Counted from the first letter of the stretch, positions 43,323 to 55,205 are shown. The stretch: 64,000 bases of DNA from CAWEYO01 sp963813315 (GCA_963813315.1 CAWEYO010000023.1:1-64000); one strand, 5' to 3'. A program made the numbers and translations. Notes: generated from the letters alone by a model not told the origin.

Positions 43323-43565
43323 TTATTGAGCCTGCGCTTCGGTCACGACTATCCAGCGCTTGTCCTTGGAGATCGGCTTCAACTCCTGGATGAACACTGT
43401 GTCGCCCACCTTGCAGGCATTGTTCTCGTCATGCGCCTTGTACTTCTTCGTCATGCGCACGGTCTTCTTCATGACCGGATGCGTGAAGCGCCGTTCGACC
43501 TTGACGACGACCGTCTTCTCGTTCTTGTCGCTGACGACGGTGCCTTGCAGGATGCGCTTTGGCAT
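43323..43565 (-). CDS. rpsQ: 30S ribosomal protein S17
   Basis: The product has 80 residues: MPKRILQGTVVSDKNEKTVV, then VKVERRFTHPVMKKTVRMTK. This is the OB-fold protein S17, which binds the 5' domain of 16S rRNA. The gap to rpmC is 11 bases. Confidence 0.97.
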   Translation of the reverse strand: MPKRILQGTVVSDKNEKTVVVKVERRFTHPVMKKTVRMTKKYKAHDENNACKVGDTVFIQELKPISKDKRWIVVTEAQAQ

Positions 43566-43576
43566 ATTCGTGGTCC

Positions 43577-43774
43577 TTACTTCTTGCCGGCCGACTTTTC
43601 GGCGGCGATCGTCTTGATGCGAGCGATGTCCCTGCGGACCTCTTTCACGCGTGCGGTCTTTTCGAGCTGGCCGGTCGCCTTCTGGAAGCGCAGATTGAAC
43701 TGCTCTTTCTTCAACGCGGCCAATTCGTCGTTAAGCTGGTCGGGGCTCTTTGCCCGTACATCAGAGGCTCTCAT
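43577..43774 (-). CDS. rpmC: 50S ribosomal protein L29
   Basis: The product has 65 residues. MRASDVRAKSPDQLNDELAA and LKKEQFNLRFQKATGQLEKT are the two helices of L29, near the tunnel exit. I start at the ATG at 43,774; longer frames overlap rplP and do not resemble L29. It lies 14 bases after rplP. Confidence 0.96.
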   Translation of the reverse strand: MRASDVRAKSPDQLNDELAALKKEQFNLRFQKATGQLEKTARVKEVRRDIARIKTIAAEKSAGKK

Positions 43775-43788
43775 CTCTCGACCTTTCC

Positions 43789-44202
43789 TTATTCTGCAAT
43801 GCGCTGGATGAAGCGCGTCTTGACCGAGAGCTTGGCGGCACCGAGGCGAAGCGCTTCGCGCGCGGTATCCTCCGAGACGCCATCGATCTCGAACATGACG
43901 CGGCCCGGCTTGACGCGGCATGCCCAGAAGTCGACGGCGCCCTTGCCCTTGCCCATGCGGACTTCGGTCGGCTTCGACGTCACCGGCACATCCGGAAACA
44001 CGCGGATCCAGACACGGCCCTGGCGCTTCATCTCACGCGTGATCGCGCGGCGGGCCGCCTCGATCTCGCGTGCGGTAACGCGGTTCGGCTCCATCGCCTT
44101 CAGTCCGAAACCGCCGAAGTCCAGGTTGGTGCCGCCCTTGGCGGCGCCGTGGATGCGGCCCTTGAACTGCTTGCGGAACTTTGTGCGCTTTGGCTGCAGC
44201 AT
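43789..44202 (-). CDS. rplP: 50S ribosomal protein L16
   Basis: The product has 137 residues. MLQPKRTKFRKQFKGRIHGA and RIFPDVPVTSKP-type motifs (here RVFPDVPVTSKPTEVRMGKG) and VKPGRVMFEIDGVSEDTARE identify L16, which helps shape the A-site in the large subunit. The gap from rpsC is 28 bases. Confidence 0.97.
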   Translation of the reverse strand: MLQPKRTKFRKQFKGRIHGAAKGGTNLDFGGFGLKAMEPNRVTAREIEAARRAITREMKRQGRVWIRVFPDVPVTSKPTEVRMGKGKGAVDFWACRVKPGRVMFEIDGVSEDTAREALRLGAAKLSVKTRFIQRIAE

Positions 44203-44230
44203 TGTTCTCTACTCCAAATTCTCAATGCGC

Positions 44231-44953
44231 TCAGGCGTTCTCGCGGCGGCGGCTGCGCTCGCTGCGCTCGCCGGCGTGCGAATGATCGCCCTCACTCGCG
44301 CGGCGCTCGGATGCCATCGGGTCGTGTTCGAGGATTTCGCCCTTGAACACCCAGACCTTGACACCACAGATGCCATAGGCGGTCTTGGCCTCGGCCGTGC
44401 CGTAGTCAACGTCGGCGCGCAGTGTGTGCAGCGGAACTCTGCCCTCGCGGTACCATTCCATGCGAGCGATCTCCGCGCCGCCGAGACGGCCCGAGCAGTT
44501 GATGCGGATGCCTTCAGCGCCAAGACGCATCGCCGACTGAACGGCGCGCTTCATCGCACGGCGGAAAGCGACGCGGCGCTCGAGCTGCTGGGCGATCGAC
44601 TGGGCCACAAGAGTGGCATCCACTTCCGGCTTGCGCACTTCGACGATGTTCAGATGGGTCTCCGACTTCGTCATCTCGGTGAGCTTCTTGCGAAGCTTCT
44701 CGATGTCGGCGCCCTTCTTGCCAATGATCAGGCCCGGACGGGCTGCATGGATCGTGACGCGGCATTTCTTGTGCGGGCGCTCGATGACGATCTTCGACAC
44801 CGCCGCCTGCTTGAGCTCGCCGTGCAGGTACTTGCGGATCGTGATGTCCTCGTGCAGCAGCTTGCCGTATTCGCCGGTGTTGGCATACCAGCGCGAATCC
44901 CAGGTGCGGTTGATGCCGAGACGGAGACCGATCGGATTGACTTTCTGGCCCAT
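44231..44953 (-). CDS. rpsC: 30S ribosomal protein S3
   Basis: The product has 240 residues. MGQKVNPIGLRLGINRTWDS at the start, the KH domain with RPGLIIGKKGADIEKLRKKL, and the C-terminal GRVPLHTLRADVDYGTAEAK are all present. An Arg-, Ser- and Glu-rich tail follows. S3 forms the mRNA entry site. Its ATG shares bases with the rplV stop (TAATG). Confidence 0.97.
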   Translation of the reverse strand: MGQKVNPIGLRLGINRTWDSRWYANTGEYGKLLHEDITIRKYLHGELKQAAVSKIVIERPHKKCRVTIHAARPGLIIGKKGADIEKLRKKLTEMTKSETHLNIVEVRKPEVDATLVAQSIAQQLERRVAFRRAMKRAVQSAMRLGAEGIRINCSGRLGGAEIARMEWYREGRVPLHTLRADVDYGTAEAKTAYGICGVKVWVFKGEILEHDPMASERRASEGDHSHAGERSERSRRRENA

Positions 44954-45342
44954 TATGCGGCCTCCCCTTTCTCTTCAACCTCGCGAACGACGATCGTCAA
45001 GTTCGCAAACGGCTTCTCGATTCGGCTCGCACGTCCGCGGCCACGGGCGTGGAAACGCTTCATGACAAGCGACTTGCCGACAAAGGCTTCCGAGACCACG
45101 AGAGCATCGACGTCAAGGTCGTGATTGTTTTCCGCATTGGCGATCGCCAATTCCAGCGTCTTGCGGACGGTGCCGGCAATGCGCTTGCGGGAGAATTCAA
45201 GATCGGCGAGCGCAATCGCTACCTTCTTGCCGCGAATGAGCGCGGCAACGAGGTTAAGCTTCTGCGGGCTGACTCGGATCGTGCGGAGTACCGCACGCGC
45301 CTCGTTATCAGCAAGCCTTCGCGGAGCTTTGGCCTTGCCCAT
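44953..45342 (-). CDS. rplV: 50S ribosomal protein L22
   Basis: The product has 129 residues. The globular part includes LRTIRVSPQKLNLVAALIRG, and the extended loop and end include KSLVMKRFHARGRGRASRIE. L22 lines the peptide exit tunnel and is a known site of macrolide-resistance changes; I see no insertion in the loop. It ends by overlapping the rpsC start. Confidence 0.97.
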   Translation of the reverse strand: MGKAKAPRRLADNEARAVLRTIRVSPQKLNLVAALIRGKKVAIALADLEFSRKRIAGTVRKTLELAIANAENNHDLDVDALVVSEAFVGKSLVMKRFHARGRGRASRIEKPFANLTIVVREVEEKGEAA

Positions 45343-45344
45343 TG

Positions 45345-45623
45345 TTACTTCCTCTTCGCCTTCTTGTCCGCGCCGTGACCGTAGTAGGTTCTGGTCGGAG
45401 CGAATTCACCAAACTTGTGACCGACCATGTCCTCGTTCACTGAGACCGGGATATGCTTCTGGCCGTTGTACACACCGAAAGTGAGGCCGACGAACTGCGG
45501 CAGGATCGTAGAGCGGCGGCTCCACATCTTGATCACCTCGTTACGTCCACCCTCACGAACCTTATCTGCCTTCTTGAGCAGGAAGCCGTCGATGAACGGG
45601 CCTTTCCAAACTGAACGGGTCAC
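45345..45623 (-). CDS. rpsS: 30S ribosomal protein S19
   Basis: The product has 92 residues: MTRSVWKGPFIDGFLLKKAD at the start, and PQFVGLTFGVYNGQKHIPVS, followed by HKFGEFAPTRTYYGH, near the end. S19 lies in the head near the A-site tRNA. Gaps to rplB and rplV are 15 and two bases. Confidence 0.97.
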   Translation of the reverse strand: MTRSVWKGPFIDGFLLKKADKVREGGRNEVIKMWSRRSTILPQFVGLTFGVYNGQKHIPVSVNEDMVGHKFGEFAPTRTYYGHGADKKAKRK

Positions 45624-45638
45624 GTCTGACTACCTCTC

Positions 45639-46472
45639 TTAGCTCTTGCGCTGATGGCGCGAGCGCAGGATGAACTTGTCGGTCGACTTGTTGGACCGGG
45701 TCTTCTTGCCTTTGGTCGGCTTGCCCCACGGCGTGACCGGGTGACGGCCGCCCGAGGTGCGGCCTTCGCCGCCGCCGTGCGGATGGTCGACCGGGTTCAT
45801 GGAAACGCCTCGGTTGTGCGGACGTCTGCCGCGCCAGCGGCTGCGTCCGGCCTTGCCGTCGTTGATGTTGCCGTGGTCCGGGTTCGATACGGCGCCCACC
45901 GTGGCGATGCACGAACCGTGCACGACGCGCTGCTCGCCCGAATTCAGCCGCAAGATCGCCATGCCCTGGTCGCGGCCGACAAGCTGTGCGTAGGCTCCGG
46001 CTGAGCGTGCAATCTGGCCACCCTTGCCCGGCTTGAGTTCAATATTGTGGATGATCGTGCCGACCGGCATCGCAGCAAGCGGCATGGCGTTGCCCGGCTT
46101 CACGTCCACAGCCTCGCCGGCCACTACTTTGTCGCCCGGAGCGAGACGCTGCGGCGCCAAAATATAGGAAAGCTCGCCGTCCTCGTACTTAATAAGTGCG
46201 ATGAAGGCCGTCCGGTTCGGATCGTATTCGAGACGTTCGACCGTAGCCGGCATATCGAACTTGCGGCGCTTGAAGTCAACTATACGGTACGAACGCTTGT
46301 GTCCGCCGCCGATGAAGCGCGCCGTGACGCGCCCATGATTGTTGCGGCCGCCCGAAGACGTAAGGCCCTCGGTGAGGCCCTTCACAGGTTTGCCCTTGTA
46401 GAGACCCGAGCGGTCGACGATGACCAGCTGGCGGGTGCTCGGCGTTACCGGCTTGAATTTCTTGAGTGCCAT
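45639..46472 (-). CDS. rplB: 50S ribosomal protein L2
   Basis: The product has 277 residues. L2 supports the peptidyl-transferase centre. GRNNHGRVTARFIGGGHKRS, then GTIIHNIELKPGKGGQIARS, and the conserved GVSMNPVDHPHGGGEGRTSG (with the His linked to peptide transfer) are present. I start at the ATG at 46,472 (MALKKFKPVTPSTRQLV). Confidence 0.97.
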   Translation of the reverse strand: MALKKFKPVTPSTRQLVIVDRSGLYKGKPVKGLTEGLTSSGGRNNHGRVTARFIGGGHKRSYRIVDFKRRKFDMPATVERLEYDPNRTAFIALIKYEDGELSYILAPQRLAPGDKVVAGEAVDVKPGNAMPLAAMPVGTIIHNIELKPGKGGQIARSAGAYAQLVGRDQGMAILRLNSGEQRVVHGSCIATVGAVSNPDHGNINDGKAGRSRWRGRRPHNRGVSMNPVDHPHGGGEGRTSGGRHPVTPWGKPTKGKKTRSNKSTDKFILRSRHQRKS

Positions 46473-46492
46473 TGCTCTTTCCTCACGGCCTC

Positions 46493-46786
46493 TCAAAGAC
46501 CAGTCGCGACGTCGATCGACTGGCCCTCGGCCAGCGTCACGACTGCTTTCTTCACGTCGCTCTGCCGGCCGACGGTGCCGCGAAAACGCTTCACCTTGCC
46601 CTTGCGGAGGAGTGTGTTCACCGCTGTCACCTTCACGCCGAACAGCGCTTCGACGGCAGCCTTGATCTCCGGCTTGGTCGCCTTCTTGGCGACATTGAAG
46701 ACGACCTGGTTGTGTTCAGATGCCATAGTCGACTTTTCAGTGATTGCCGGGCTGACGATCACGTCATAGTGCCGCAGGTCCGTCAT
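46493..46786 (-). CDS. rplW: 50S ribosomal protein L23
   Basis: The product has 97 residues. YDVIVSPAITEKSTMASEHN, then KPEIKAAVEALFGVKVTAVN and KRFRGTVGRQSDVKKAVVTL, identify L23, the docking site for trigger factor and signal recognition particle at the tunnel exit. Its ATG overlaps the rplD stop by four bases. Confidence 0.97.
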   Translation of the reverse strand: MTDLRHYDVIVSPAITEKSTMASEHNQVVFNVAKKATKPEIKAAVEALFGVKVTAVNTLLRKGKVKRFRGTVGRQSDVKKAVVTLAEGQSIDVATGL

Positions 46787-47406
46787 TTGAAGCGCTCCTC
46801 GAGAGCCTCGACGGCTGCCTTCGAAAGGACCAGCGTGCCGCGGCGCAGAATGTCGTAGACGTTGATGCCCTGGATCGGCAGCACGTCGATGTTCGGGATG
46901 TTCGACGCGGCACGCTTGAAATTCTGGTCAAGCTCGGCGCCGCCGATCATCAATGCATTGGTCAGGCCGAGCTTCGCGAAGTTCGCGACCAAAGCCTTCG
47001 TCTTGGCCTCGGTCAGCTTCAGATCGTCAATGACGATCAGGCTCGATGCCTTGGCTTTCGCCGACAATGCGTGCCTGAGGCCGAGCGCGCGAACCTTCTT
47101 GGGGAGGTCGTGCTCATGGCTACGGACCACCGGACCATGGGCCTTGCCGCCGCCCCGGAACTGGGGTGCGCGGGCCGAATGGTGACGGGCGCGGCCCGTA
47201 CCCTTCTGCTTATACATCTTGGCGCCGGTGCGCGCGATCTCGGCGCGGCCCTTTGCTTTGTGCGTGCCCTGCTGCTTCTTGGCGAGCTGCCAGCGGACGA
47301 CGCGCTGCAGGATATCGTCGCGCGGGTCAAGGTCGAAGATCTCCTGCGAAACCTTCACCTTGCCGGCGTCTTCTCCAGCGAGGGTTGTAATCTTGAGGTC
47401 CATCAT
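46783..47406 (-). CDS. rplD: 50S ribosomal protein L4
   Basis: The product has 207 residues (or 206 from the second Met). The extended loop contains KQKGTGRARHHSARAPQFRG, followed by GGKAHGPVVRSHEHDLPKKV, the conserved tunnel-lining part. In E. coli, L4 represses the S10 operon; I see no evidence for or against that here. Its start overlaps rplC and its end overlaps rplW. Confidence 0.97.
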   Translation of the reverse strand: MMDLKITTLAGEDAGKVKVSQEIFDLDPRDDILQRVVRWQLAKKQQGTHKAKGRAEIARTGAKMYKQKGTGRARHHSARAPQFRGGGKAHGPVVRSHEHDLPKKVRALGLRHALSAKAKASSLIVIDDLKLTEAKTKALVANFAKLGLTNALMIGGAELDQNFKRAASNIPNIDVLPIQGINVYDILRRGTLVLSKAAVEALEERFK

Positions 47407-48119
47407 TCTGCCCCTTGGTTGGCCGGAGCGGTTTCATTACTCTGCGGAGCGCGGACGGCGGCCGGCTTCGGAGCATTGTCGGGCAACGCTACCTTGACGG
47501 CATCACGCACCAGAATCCACGCTCCCTTGGAGCCCGGAACCGCGCCGCGGATCAAGATAAGGCCGCGATCCGCATCGGTCGAAACCACCTCGACATTTTG
47601 TGTCGTCACGCGGGTATCACCCATATGACCGGCCATCTTCTTGCCTTTGAACACCTTGCCGGGATCCTGGCGTTGGCCCGTCGACCCGTGCGTGCGGTGC
47701 GACACGGAATTACCGTGGGTGGCGCGGCCACCAGCGAAATTGTGGCGCTTCATGACACCCTGGAAGCCCTTGCCGATCGTCGTGCCCGTGACGTCCACCT
47801 TCTGGCCGGCAACGAAATGCTCCACCGTGATCTCGGCGCCGACATCGAGCATGTTGTCAGGCGAAACGCGGAACTCAGCGAGCTTCGCCTTGGGCTCCAC
47901 CGAGGCGGCGGCGAAATGGCCGCGCATTGCCTTCGGCGTGTTCTTCACCTTGGCGAGCCCGACACCCAGTTGAACAGCCGTGTAGCCGTTCTTTTCCCGG
48001 GTGCGCTGAGCCACCACCTGGCAGTTCTCCATCCGGAGAACGGTGACCGGGACATGTTCCCCGGCGTCATTGTAGACGCGAGTCATCCCTACTTTCTGTG
48101 CGATAACACCTGAACGCAT
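47403..48119 (-). CDS. rplC: 50S ribosomal protein L3
   Basis: The product has 238 residues, including a C-terminal extension of about 20 Ala-, Pro- and Asn-rich residues. MRSGVIAQKVGMTRVYNDAG, then NFAGGRATHGNSVSHRTHGS, and GQRQDPGKVFKGKKMAGHMG are the family motifs; the Gln in the last is often methylated. The start is the ATG at 48,119. The end overlaps rplD. Confidence 0.97.
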   Translation of the reverse strand: MRSGVIAQKVGMTRVYNDAGEHVPVTVLRMENCQVVAQRTREKNGYTAVQLGVGLAKVKNTPKAMRGHFAAASVEPKAKLAEFRVSPDNMLDVGAEITVEHFVAGQKVDVTGTTIGKGFQGVMKRHNFAGGRATHGNSVSHRTHGSTGQRQDPGKVFKGKKMAGHMGDTRVTTQNVEVVSTDADRGLILIRGAVPGSKGAWILVRDAVKVALPDNAPKPAAVRAPQSNETAPANQGAE

Positions 48120-48184
48120 CGGTTCAATTTCCTTTAGAGTTCCCTGTCGGGGCTGGTGCCCCTCCACGCCTCTTGTTCCAAGCC

Positions 48185-48493
48185 TCAAAGCTTGATCTCG
48201 ACATCCACGCCGGCGGCAAGATCGAGCTTCATCAGAGCGTCGACCGTCTGCGGGGTCGGGTCCACGATATCGAGCAGCCGCTTGTGCGTGCGCATTTCGA
48301 ATTGCTCGCGGCTCTTCTTGTCGATATGCGGCGAGCGGTTGACAGTGAATTTTTCGATCCGCGTCGGCAGCGGAATCGGGCCGCGGACGTTCGCTCCTGT
48401 GCGCTTGGCAGTCGACACGATTTCACGCGTCGAAGCGTCGAGCACACGGTGATCAAACGCTTTCAGGCGGATGCGGATGTTCTGTCCGTTCAT
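48185..48493 (-). CDS. rpsJ: 30S ribosomal protein S10 / NusE
   Basis: The product has 102 residues. IRIRLKAFDHRVLDASTREI, then KRTGANVRGPIPLPTRIEKF, and DIVDPTPQTVDALMKLDLAA match S10, which also acts as NusE in antitermination. It follows tuf by 66 bases and is the first gene of the S10 block. Confidence 0.97.
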   Translation of the reverse strand: MNGQNIRIRLKAFDHRVLDASTREIVSTAKRTGANVRGPIPLPTRIEKFTVNRSPHIDKKSREQFEMRTHKRLLDIVDPTPQTVDALMKLDLAAGVDVEIKL

Positions 48494-48559
48494 GCGTCAC
48501 TTCCTTGTTCTGGCGCGGCGCGGGCATTTCCCCGCGCCCGCGACAGATCCGTTAATTCG

Positions 48560-49735
<1,176 letters not shown>

Positions 49736-49800
49736 GTGAGGTCTCCATTCCTGCTGCCCATTCGGGCGTTGAATTAAGGTACAAACGCAATTCCTTGGAA

Positions 49801-51891
<2,091 letters not shown>

Positions 51892-51925
51892 GGAAGGTGC
51901 CTTTTGCTCTGCTGCTTTCGCGCTG

Positions 51926-52396
51926 TTACCAGCGGTAGTGCGCAAACGCGCGGTTGGCTTCCGCCATCTTGTGGGTGTCTTCGCGCTTCTTCACGGCTGT
52001 GCCGCGGTTGTTTGCCGCGTCCATCAGCTCGCCCGAAAGGCGATCAACCATCGTCGTCTCGTTGCGGTTGCGGGCAGCCGTGATCAGCCAGCGGATGGCC
52101 AGCGCCTGCCGGCGCTCCGGGCGCACGTCCACGGGAACCTGATAGGTTGCGCCGCCAACGCGGCGTGACCGCACTTCCACATGCGGCGCCACGTTGTCGA
52201 GCGCCTGGTGGAAGACCGATACCGGTTCCTGCTTGGTCTTAGCCTGCACCTGGTCAAGTGCGCCGTAGACAATGGTCTCCGCAACCGACTTCTTGCCGTC
52301 ATGCATGACGGCATTCATGAATTTGGTAACCACCAGATCGCCGAACTTCGGATCCGGGTTGATTTCGCGCTTTTCTGCACTGTGACGTCGGGACAT
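51926..52396 (-). CDS. rpsG: 30S ribosomal protein S7
   Basis: The product has 156 residues. MSRRHSAEKREINPDPKFGD, then VTKFMNAVMHDGKKSVAETI, and SRRVGGATYQVPVDVRPERR are conserved. S7 starts assembly of the head of the small subunit and lies at the E-site. The gap from rpsL is 64 bases. Confidence 0.97.
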   Translation of the reverse strand: MSRRHSAEKREINPDPKFGDLVVTKFMNAVMHDGKKSVAETIVYGALDQVQAKTKQEPVSVFHQALDNVAPHVEVRSRRVGGATYQVPVDVRPERRQALAIRWLITAARNRNETTMVDRLSGELMDAANNRGTAVKKREDTHKMAEANRAFAHYRW

Positions 52397-52460
52397 GGTT
52401 TTCGTCTCTCAACTTTCGAGGCCCGGCGCGGGAGAAAAGGGCGCCAAAGCCGGGAAACCC

Positions 52461-52832
52461 TTACTTCGGACGCTTGGCACCGTATTTCGAACGGCGCTGC
52501 TTGCGATTTTTTACACCCTGCGTGTCCAGCACGCCCCGGATGATGTGATAGCGGACGCCTGGAAGATCCTTCACGCGGCCGCCGCGGATCATCACCACCG
52601 AGTGCTCCTGAAGATTATGGCCTTCACCCGGGATGTAGCCAATCACCTCGAAGCCGTTGGTCAGGCGGATTTTCGCGACCTTGCGGAGCGCGGAGTTCGG
52701 CTTTTTCGGAGTCGTCGTATAGACGCGCGTGCAAACGCCCCGCTTCTGCGGATTGGCCTGCATGGCCGGAACCTTATTGCGCTTCACCGGCGCAACGCGC
52801 GGCTTGCGGATCAGCTGGTTTACGGTAGGCAT
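52461..52832 (-). CDS. rpsL: 30S ribosomal protein S12
   Basis: The product has 123 residues: MPTVNQLIRKPRVAPVKRNK, then GVCTRVYTTTPKKPNSALRK, then HNLQEHSVVMIRGGRVKDLP. S12 monitors codon-anticodon pairing. The two lysines whose changes give streptomycin resistance (in TTPKKPNSA and GRVKDLPG) are the wild-type residues. The ATG at 52,832 has AGGAAGG upstream. It heads the translation block; rpoC is not directly upstream within the window. Confidence 0.97.
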   Translation of the reverse strand: MPTVNQLIRKPRVAPVKRNKVPAMQANPQKRGVCTRVYTTTPKKPNSALRKVAKIRLTNGFEVIGYIPGEGHNLQEHSVVMIRGGRVKDLPGVRYHIIRGVLDTQGVKNRKQRRSKYGAKRPK

Positions 52833-53305
52833 TAAACCTTCCTCTTGTCTCTCAATCTCGTGTCTCAAGCCTTTGCGGGCCGTCTCGGGCTTATTTCCAT
52901 GCACAAATTCGGGCCACCAACCGCGCTTCGCGGTCTGCCCGAACAAAAGCAGAGGAAGCGCAGGGCGCTTCATGCATGCCGGAAATGTCTCTCGCTCGTA
53001 AAACGAACCCTGTTTGAGGCAAACTCCAGAACGAGACGTTCCGAAAAGAAAAACCTCACATCGGCTCAGACGCCGCGGGTATTACGCGCAACACCGAAAA
53101 CCGTCAACCCCGCACCGCCAACAAAGTAGATAAAACCGCGGGTTGGCCTGGATCGCCAGCATCCACGCAACTTTGTTGCGCCGGCAAGCGGCCGCAATGC
53201 AGAAAGTGACCGGCTTTCCGCTGCGCCCGCCTTCCTTATATGCAAAAAGGCCTGCAAAGATGGAAAAAATTGGGAAGAGCGTGGCCAGCTTTGAGGAATC
53301 AACGC
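52833..53305. other. Divergent promoter region between rpsL and the 92-residue gene
   Basis: The 473-base gap must hold the promoter of the rpsL-led operon (leftward) and that of the small gene at 53,306 (rightward). No gene is supported. The stretch at about 53,035-53,130 is AT-richer than its surroundings and is a reasonable place for the promoters, but I cannot assign boxes with confidence. Confidence 0.45.
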
Positions 53306-53584
53306 ATGAACGACAACGAACTGCGCCCGGTAACTATCATCGTGGGGCGTGTCTGGAAGAAGAAGGGCGGCACACCGCTCGGCGTGCATGTAATGCTGGT
53401 CGCTCCGGACGACGATTCGGCAGTCCGTACGGCACTCGAATCGCTTGCGAGCAAAGGCTATGCCGAGGCCGAGCTGGACCAGATCGGCGACATGGAAGGC
53501 GAGCCCGATGACGAGCCTCAGCTGTCCGCCTACCAGGGCGCGCTGGAAGGCGAGGTTTCCATTGTGACTTTTGACGAATCCTAG
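53306..53584 (+). CDS. Conserved-looking small acidic protein of unknown function
   Basis: The product has 92 residues, from the ATG at 53,306: MNDNELRPVTIIVGRVWKKK, then TPLGVHVMLVAPDDDSAVRT and LASKGYAEAELDQIGDMEGE. The pattern of strand, helix and acidic segments suggests a compact alpha/beta protein. I recall similar proteins in rhizobia but cannot name a family. It is transcribed away from rpsL. Its stop codon TAG is followed by a truncated copy of the tagagcatcgga repeat (tagtgcatcgga). Confidence 0.65.
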   Translation: MNDNELRPVTIIVGRVWKKKGGTPLGVHVMLVAPDDDSAVRTALESLASKGYAEAELDQIGDMEGEPDDEPQLSAYQGALEGEVSIVTFDES

Positions 53585-53627
53585 TGCATCGGAACCGAAA
53601 GTGGGAACCGGACATGGCGGCCGGCGT

Positions 53628-53649
53628 ACCCTCCCCACAAGGGGAGGGT
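53628..53649. terminator. Perfect nine-base hairpin between the small gene and prfB
   Basis: The sequence accctcccc, acaa, ggggagggt forms a perfect stem with a four-base loop. It lies between the convergent 3' ends of the 92-residue gene and prfB and could help end transcription from either side, though neither side has a T run. The motif is also reminiscent of short rhizobial intergenic repeats. Confidence 0.45.
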
Positions 53650-53686
53650 GAGCAGCGGCGAGGCCGCGGCCAATCTCCCACACCAT

Positions 53687-53854
53687 TTTTGGAAGCGCAG
53701 AAGACTGCCATTTGCAGGCCGCCTCACCTGAATACCAACACACCCGAGCGGCGGACGCACTGATGGAATCATGGAATCAGTGCTGCTGTTCTATTTCTTT
53801 GCTTGAGCATCGGATTTACCCCGAAACCGGTTCCCACTTTCGGGTTCGATGCTC
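53687..53854 (-). repeat. Inverted copy of the composite repeat, left of prfB
   Basis: Read on the minus strand from 53,854, this starts with agagcatcgaacccgaaagt, passes a 50-base palindrome ending at about 53,805, continues through caagcaaagaaatag and gtgcgtccgccgctc, and then ggtgtgttggtattcaggtg to ctgcgcttcc at 53,687. The same order of blocks is found at 55,108-55,272 on the plus strand. The last block is only half of the full palindromic element seen there. Confidence 0.8.
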
Positions 53855-54985
53855 TAATCCAGGTCGGCTACCGCCTGCCCCGCGCCGCCTTCGATCCTTT
53901 GCGAAAGCGACGCTTCCATGAAGTCGTCGAGGTCCCCGTCGAGAACGTCCTGTGGGCTCGTGCTTTCGACGCCCGTGCGGAGATCCTTTACCAATTGATA
54001 CGGCTGCAGCACGTAGGATCGGATCTGGTGACCCCACCCGATGTCGGTCTTGGCAGCCTCGGTGGCATTGGCCGCGGCCTCACGCTTCTTCAACTCTTCC
54101 TCATAGAGGCGCGAGCGCAGCATCTCCCAAGCCTTCGCGCGGTTCTTGTGCTGCGAACGCTCCGCCTGGCAGGCCACGGCAATGCCCGTGGCAATGTGCG
54201 TAATGCGCACCGCAGAATCGGTCGTGTTAACGTGCTGGCCGCCCGCGCCCGATGAACGATAGGTGTCTATGCGCACGTCCGATTCATTGACGTCGATATC
54301 GATCGTGTCGTCGATCACCGGGTAGACCCAGACCGACGCAAAGGACGTGTGGCGCCGCGCATTGCTGTCGTACGGCGAAATGCGCACCAGCCGGTGCACG
54401 CCCGACTCCGTCTTCAGCCAGCCATACGCGTTGTGCCCCTTGATAAGGAGCGTGGCCGACTTGATGCCTGCCTCCTCGCCGTCATGGATTTCAAGCACCT
54501 CGACCTTGAAACGGCGGCGTTCCGCCCAACGCGTATACATGCGCAGGAGCATCGACGCCCAGTCCTGGCTCTCCGTTCCTCCAGCGCCGGCATGGACTTC
54601 GACATAGGTGTCGTTGGCGTCGGCCTCGCCCGAAAGAATCGCTTCGATCTGGCGCGCCTTGACCTCGCCCGAGAGCGCCCGGATTGCCGCTTCGGCTTCC
54701 GCGACGATACTTTCGTCGCCCTCCTCTTCGCCAAGTTCTATCAAGCCGACATTGTCTTGGAGCGCCTGGGAGAGTCCCCTAATAGCGCTGATGCTGTCAT
54801 CGAGGCCCTGACGCTCGCGCATGAGCTTCTGCGCCTCCTGGGGATCGTTCCAGAGACTGGAATCCTCGGCGCGCACGTTGAGATATTCAAGCCGCTTTAC
54901 CGCCTGATCCCAGTCAAAGATGCCTCCTCAGCAGGCTGATCGCCTGCTTGATCTCGTCGACCAAATTTTCGGTTTCCGTGCGCAT
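53854..54985 (-). CDS. prfB: Peptide chain release factor 2, with programmed +1 frameshift
   Basis: RF2 reads UGA and UAA and releases the finished peptide. The reading starts at the ATG at 54,985 (MRTETENLVDEIKQAISLLR), meets an in-frame UGA at codon 24, and continues one base on (DWDQAVKRLEYLNVRAEDSS) to 53,854, giving 376 residues. The peptide-release motif GGQ is in YRSSGAGGQHVNTTDSAVR, and the SPF-type recognition loop reads VRISPYDSNARRHTSFASVW. The frameshift is the known autoregulation of prfB in many bacteria. The TAG stop coincides with the edge of a palindromic repeat. Confidence 0.97.
54913..54928 (-). promoter_or_regulatory. prfB: Programmed +1 frameshift site of prfB
   Basis: On the minus strand the site reads aggaggcatctttgac: an internal Shine-Dalgarno sequence (54,923-54,928), a three-base spacer, the slippery CUU and the UGA (54,914-54,916) followed by C. 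This is the canonical form known from E. coli prfB. Low RF2 makes the ribosome pause at UGA and slip to +1, so RF2 controls its own level. Confidence 0.96.
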
Positions 54986-55107
54986 GGCAGGCTGTTCTTC
55001 CTGATCTTGAAAGCTGGGGTTTCAGTTCGGCGCGGAACATAGGGATGCAGCTCCGCGGTGTAAAGGCACCGGGTGAAGCCCGCCGGCCCGGCCGGTCGGG
55101 GTTCTTA

Positions 55108-55205
55108 GAGCATCGGACCCGAAAGTGGCTACCGGTTTCGGGAAAAATCCGATGCTCAAACAAAGAGATAGAGCGGCAGCGATTCCATCGATGCGTCCGC
55201 TGCTC
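55108..55205 (+). repeat. Palindromic repeat between prfB and mrcA (block A)
   Basis: It begins tagagcatcggacccgaaag at about 55,106, closes a 50-base palindrome at aaatccgatgctc (55,157), and then runs through aaacaaagagatagagcggc to gtccgctgctctag at 55,206. Both outer ends therefore read tagagca(t/g)cgg when viewed from outside. The TAG of the right end is the mrcA stop codon. An inverted copy lies on the other side of prfB (53,750-53,854). Confidence 0.8.
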
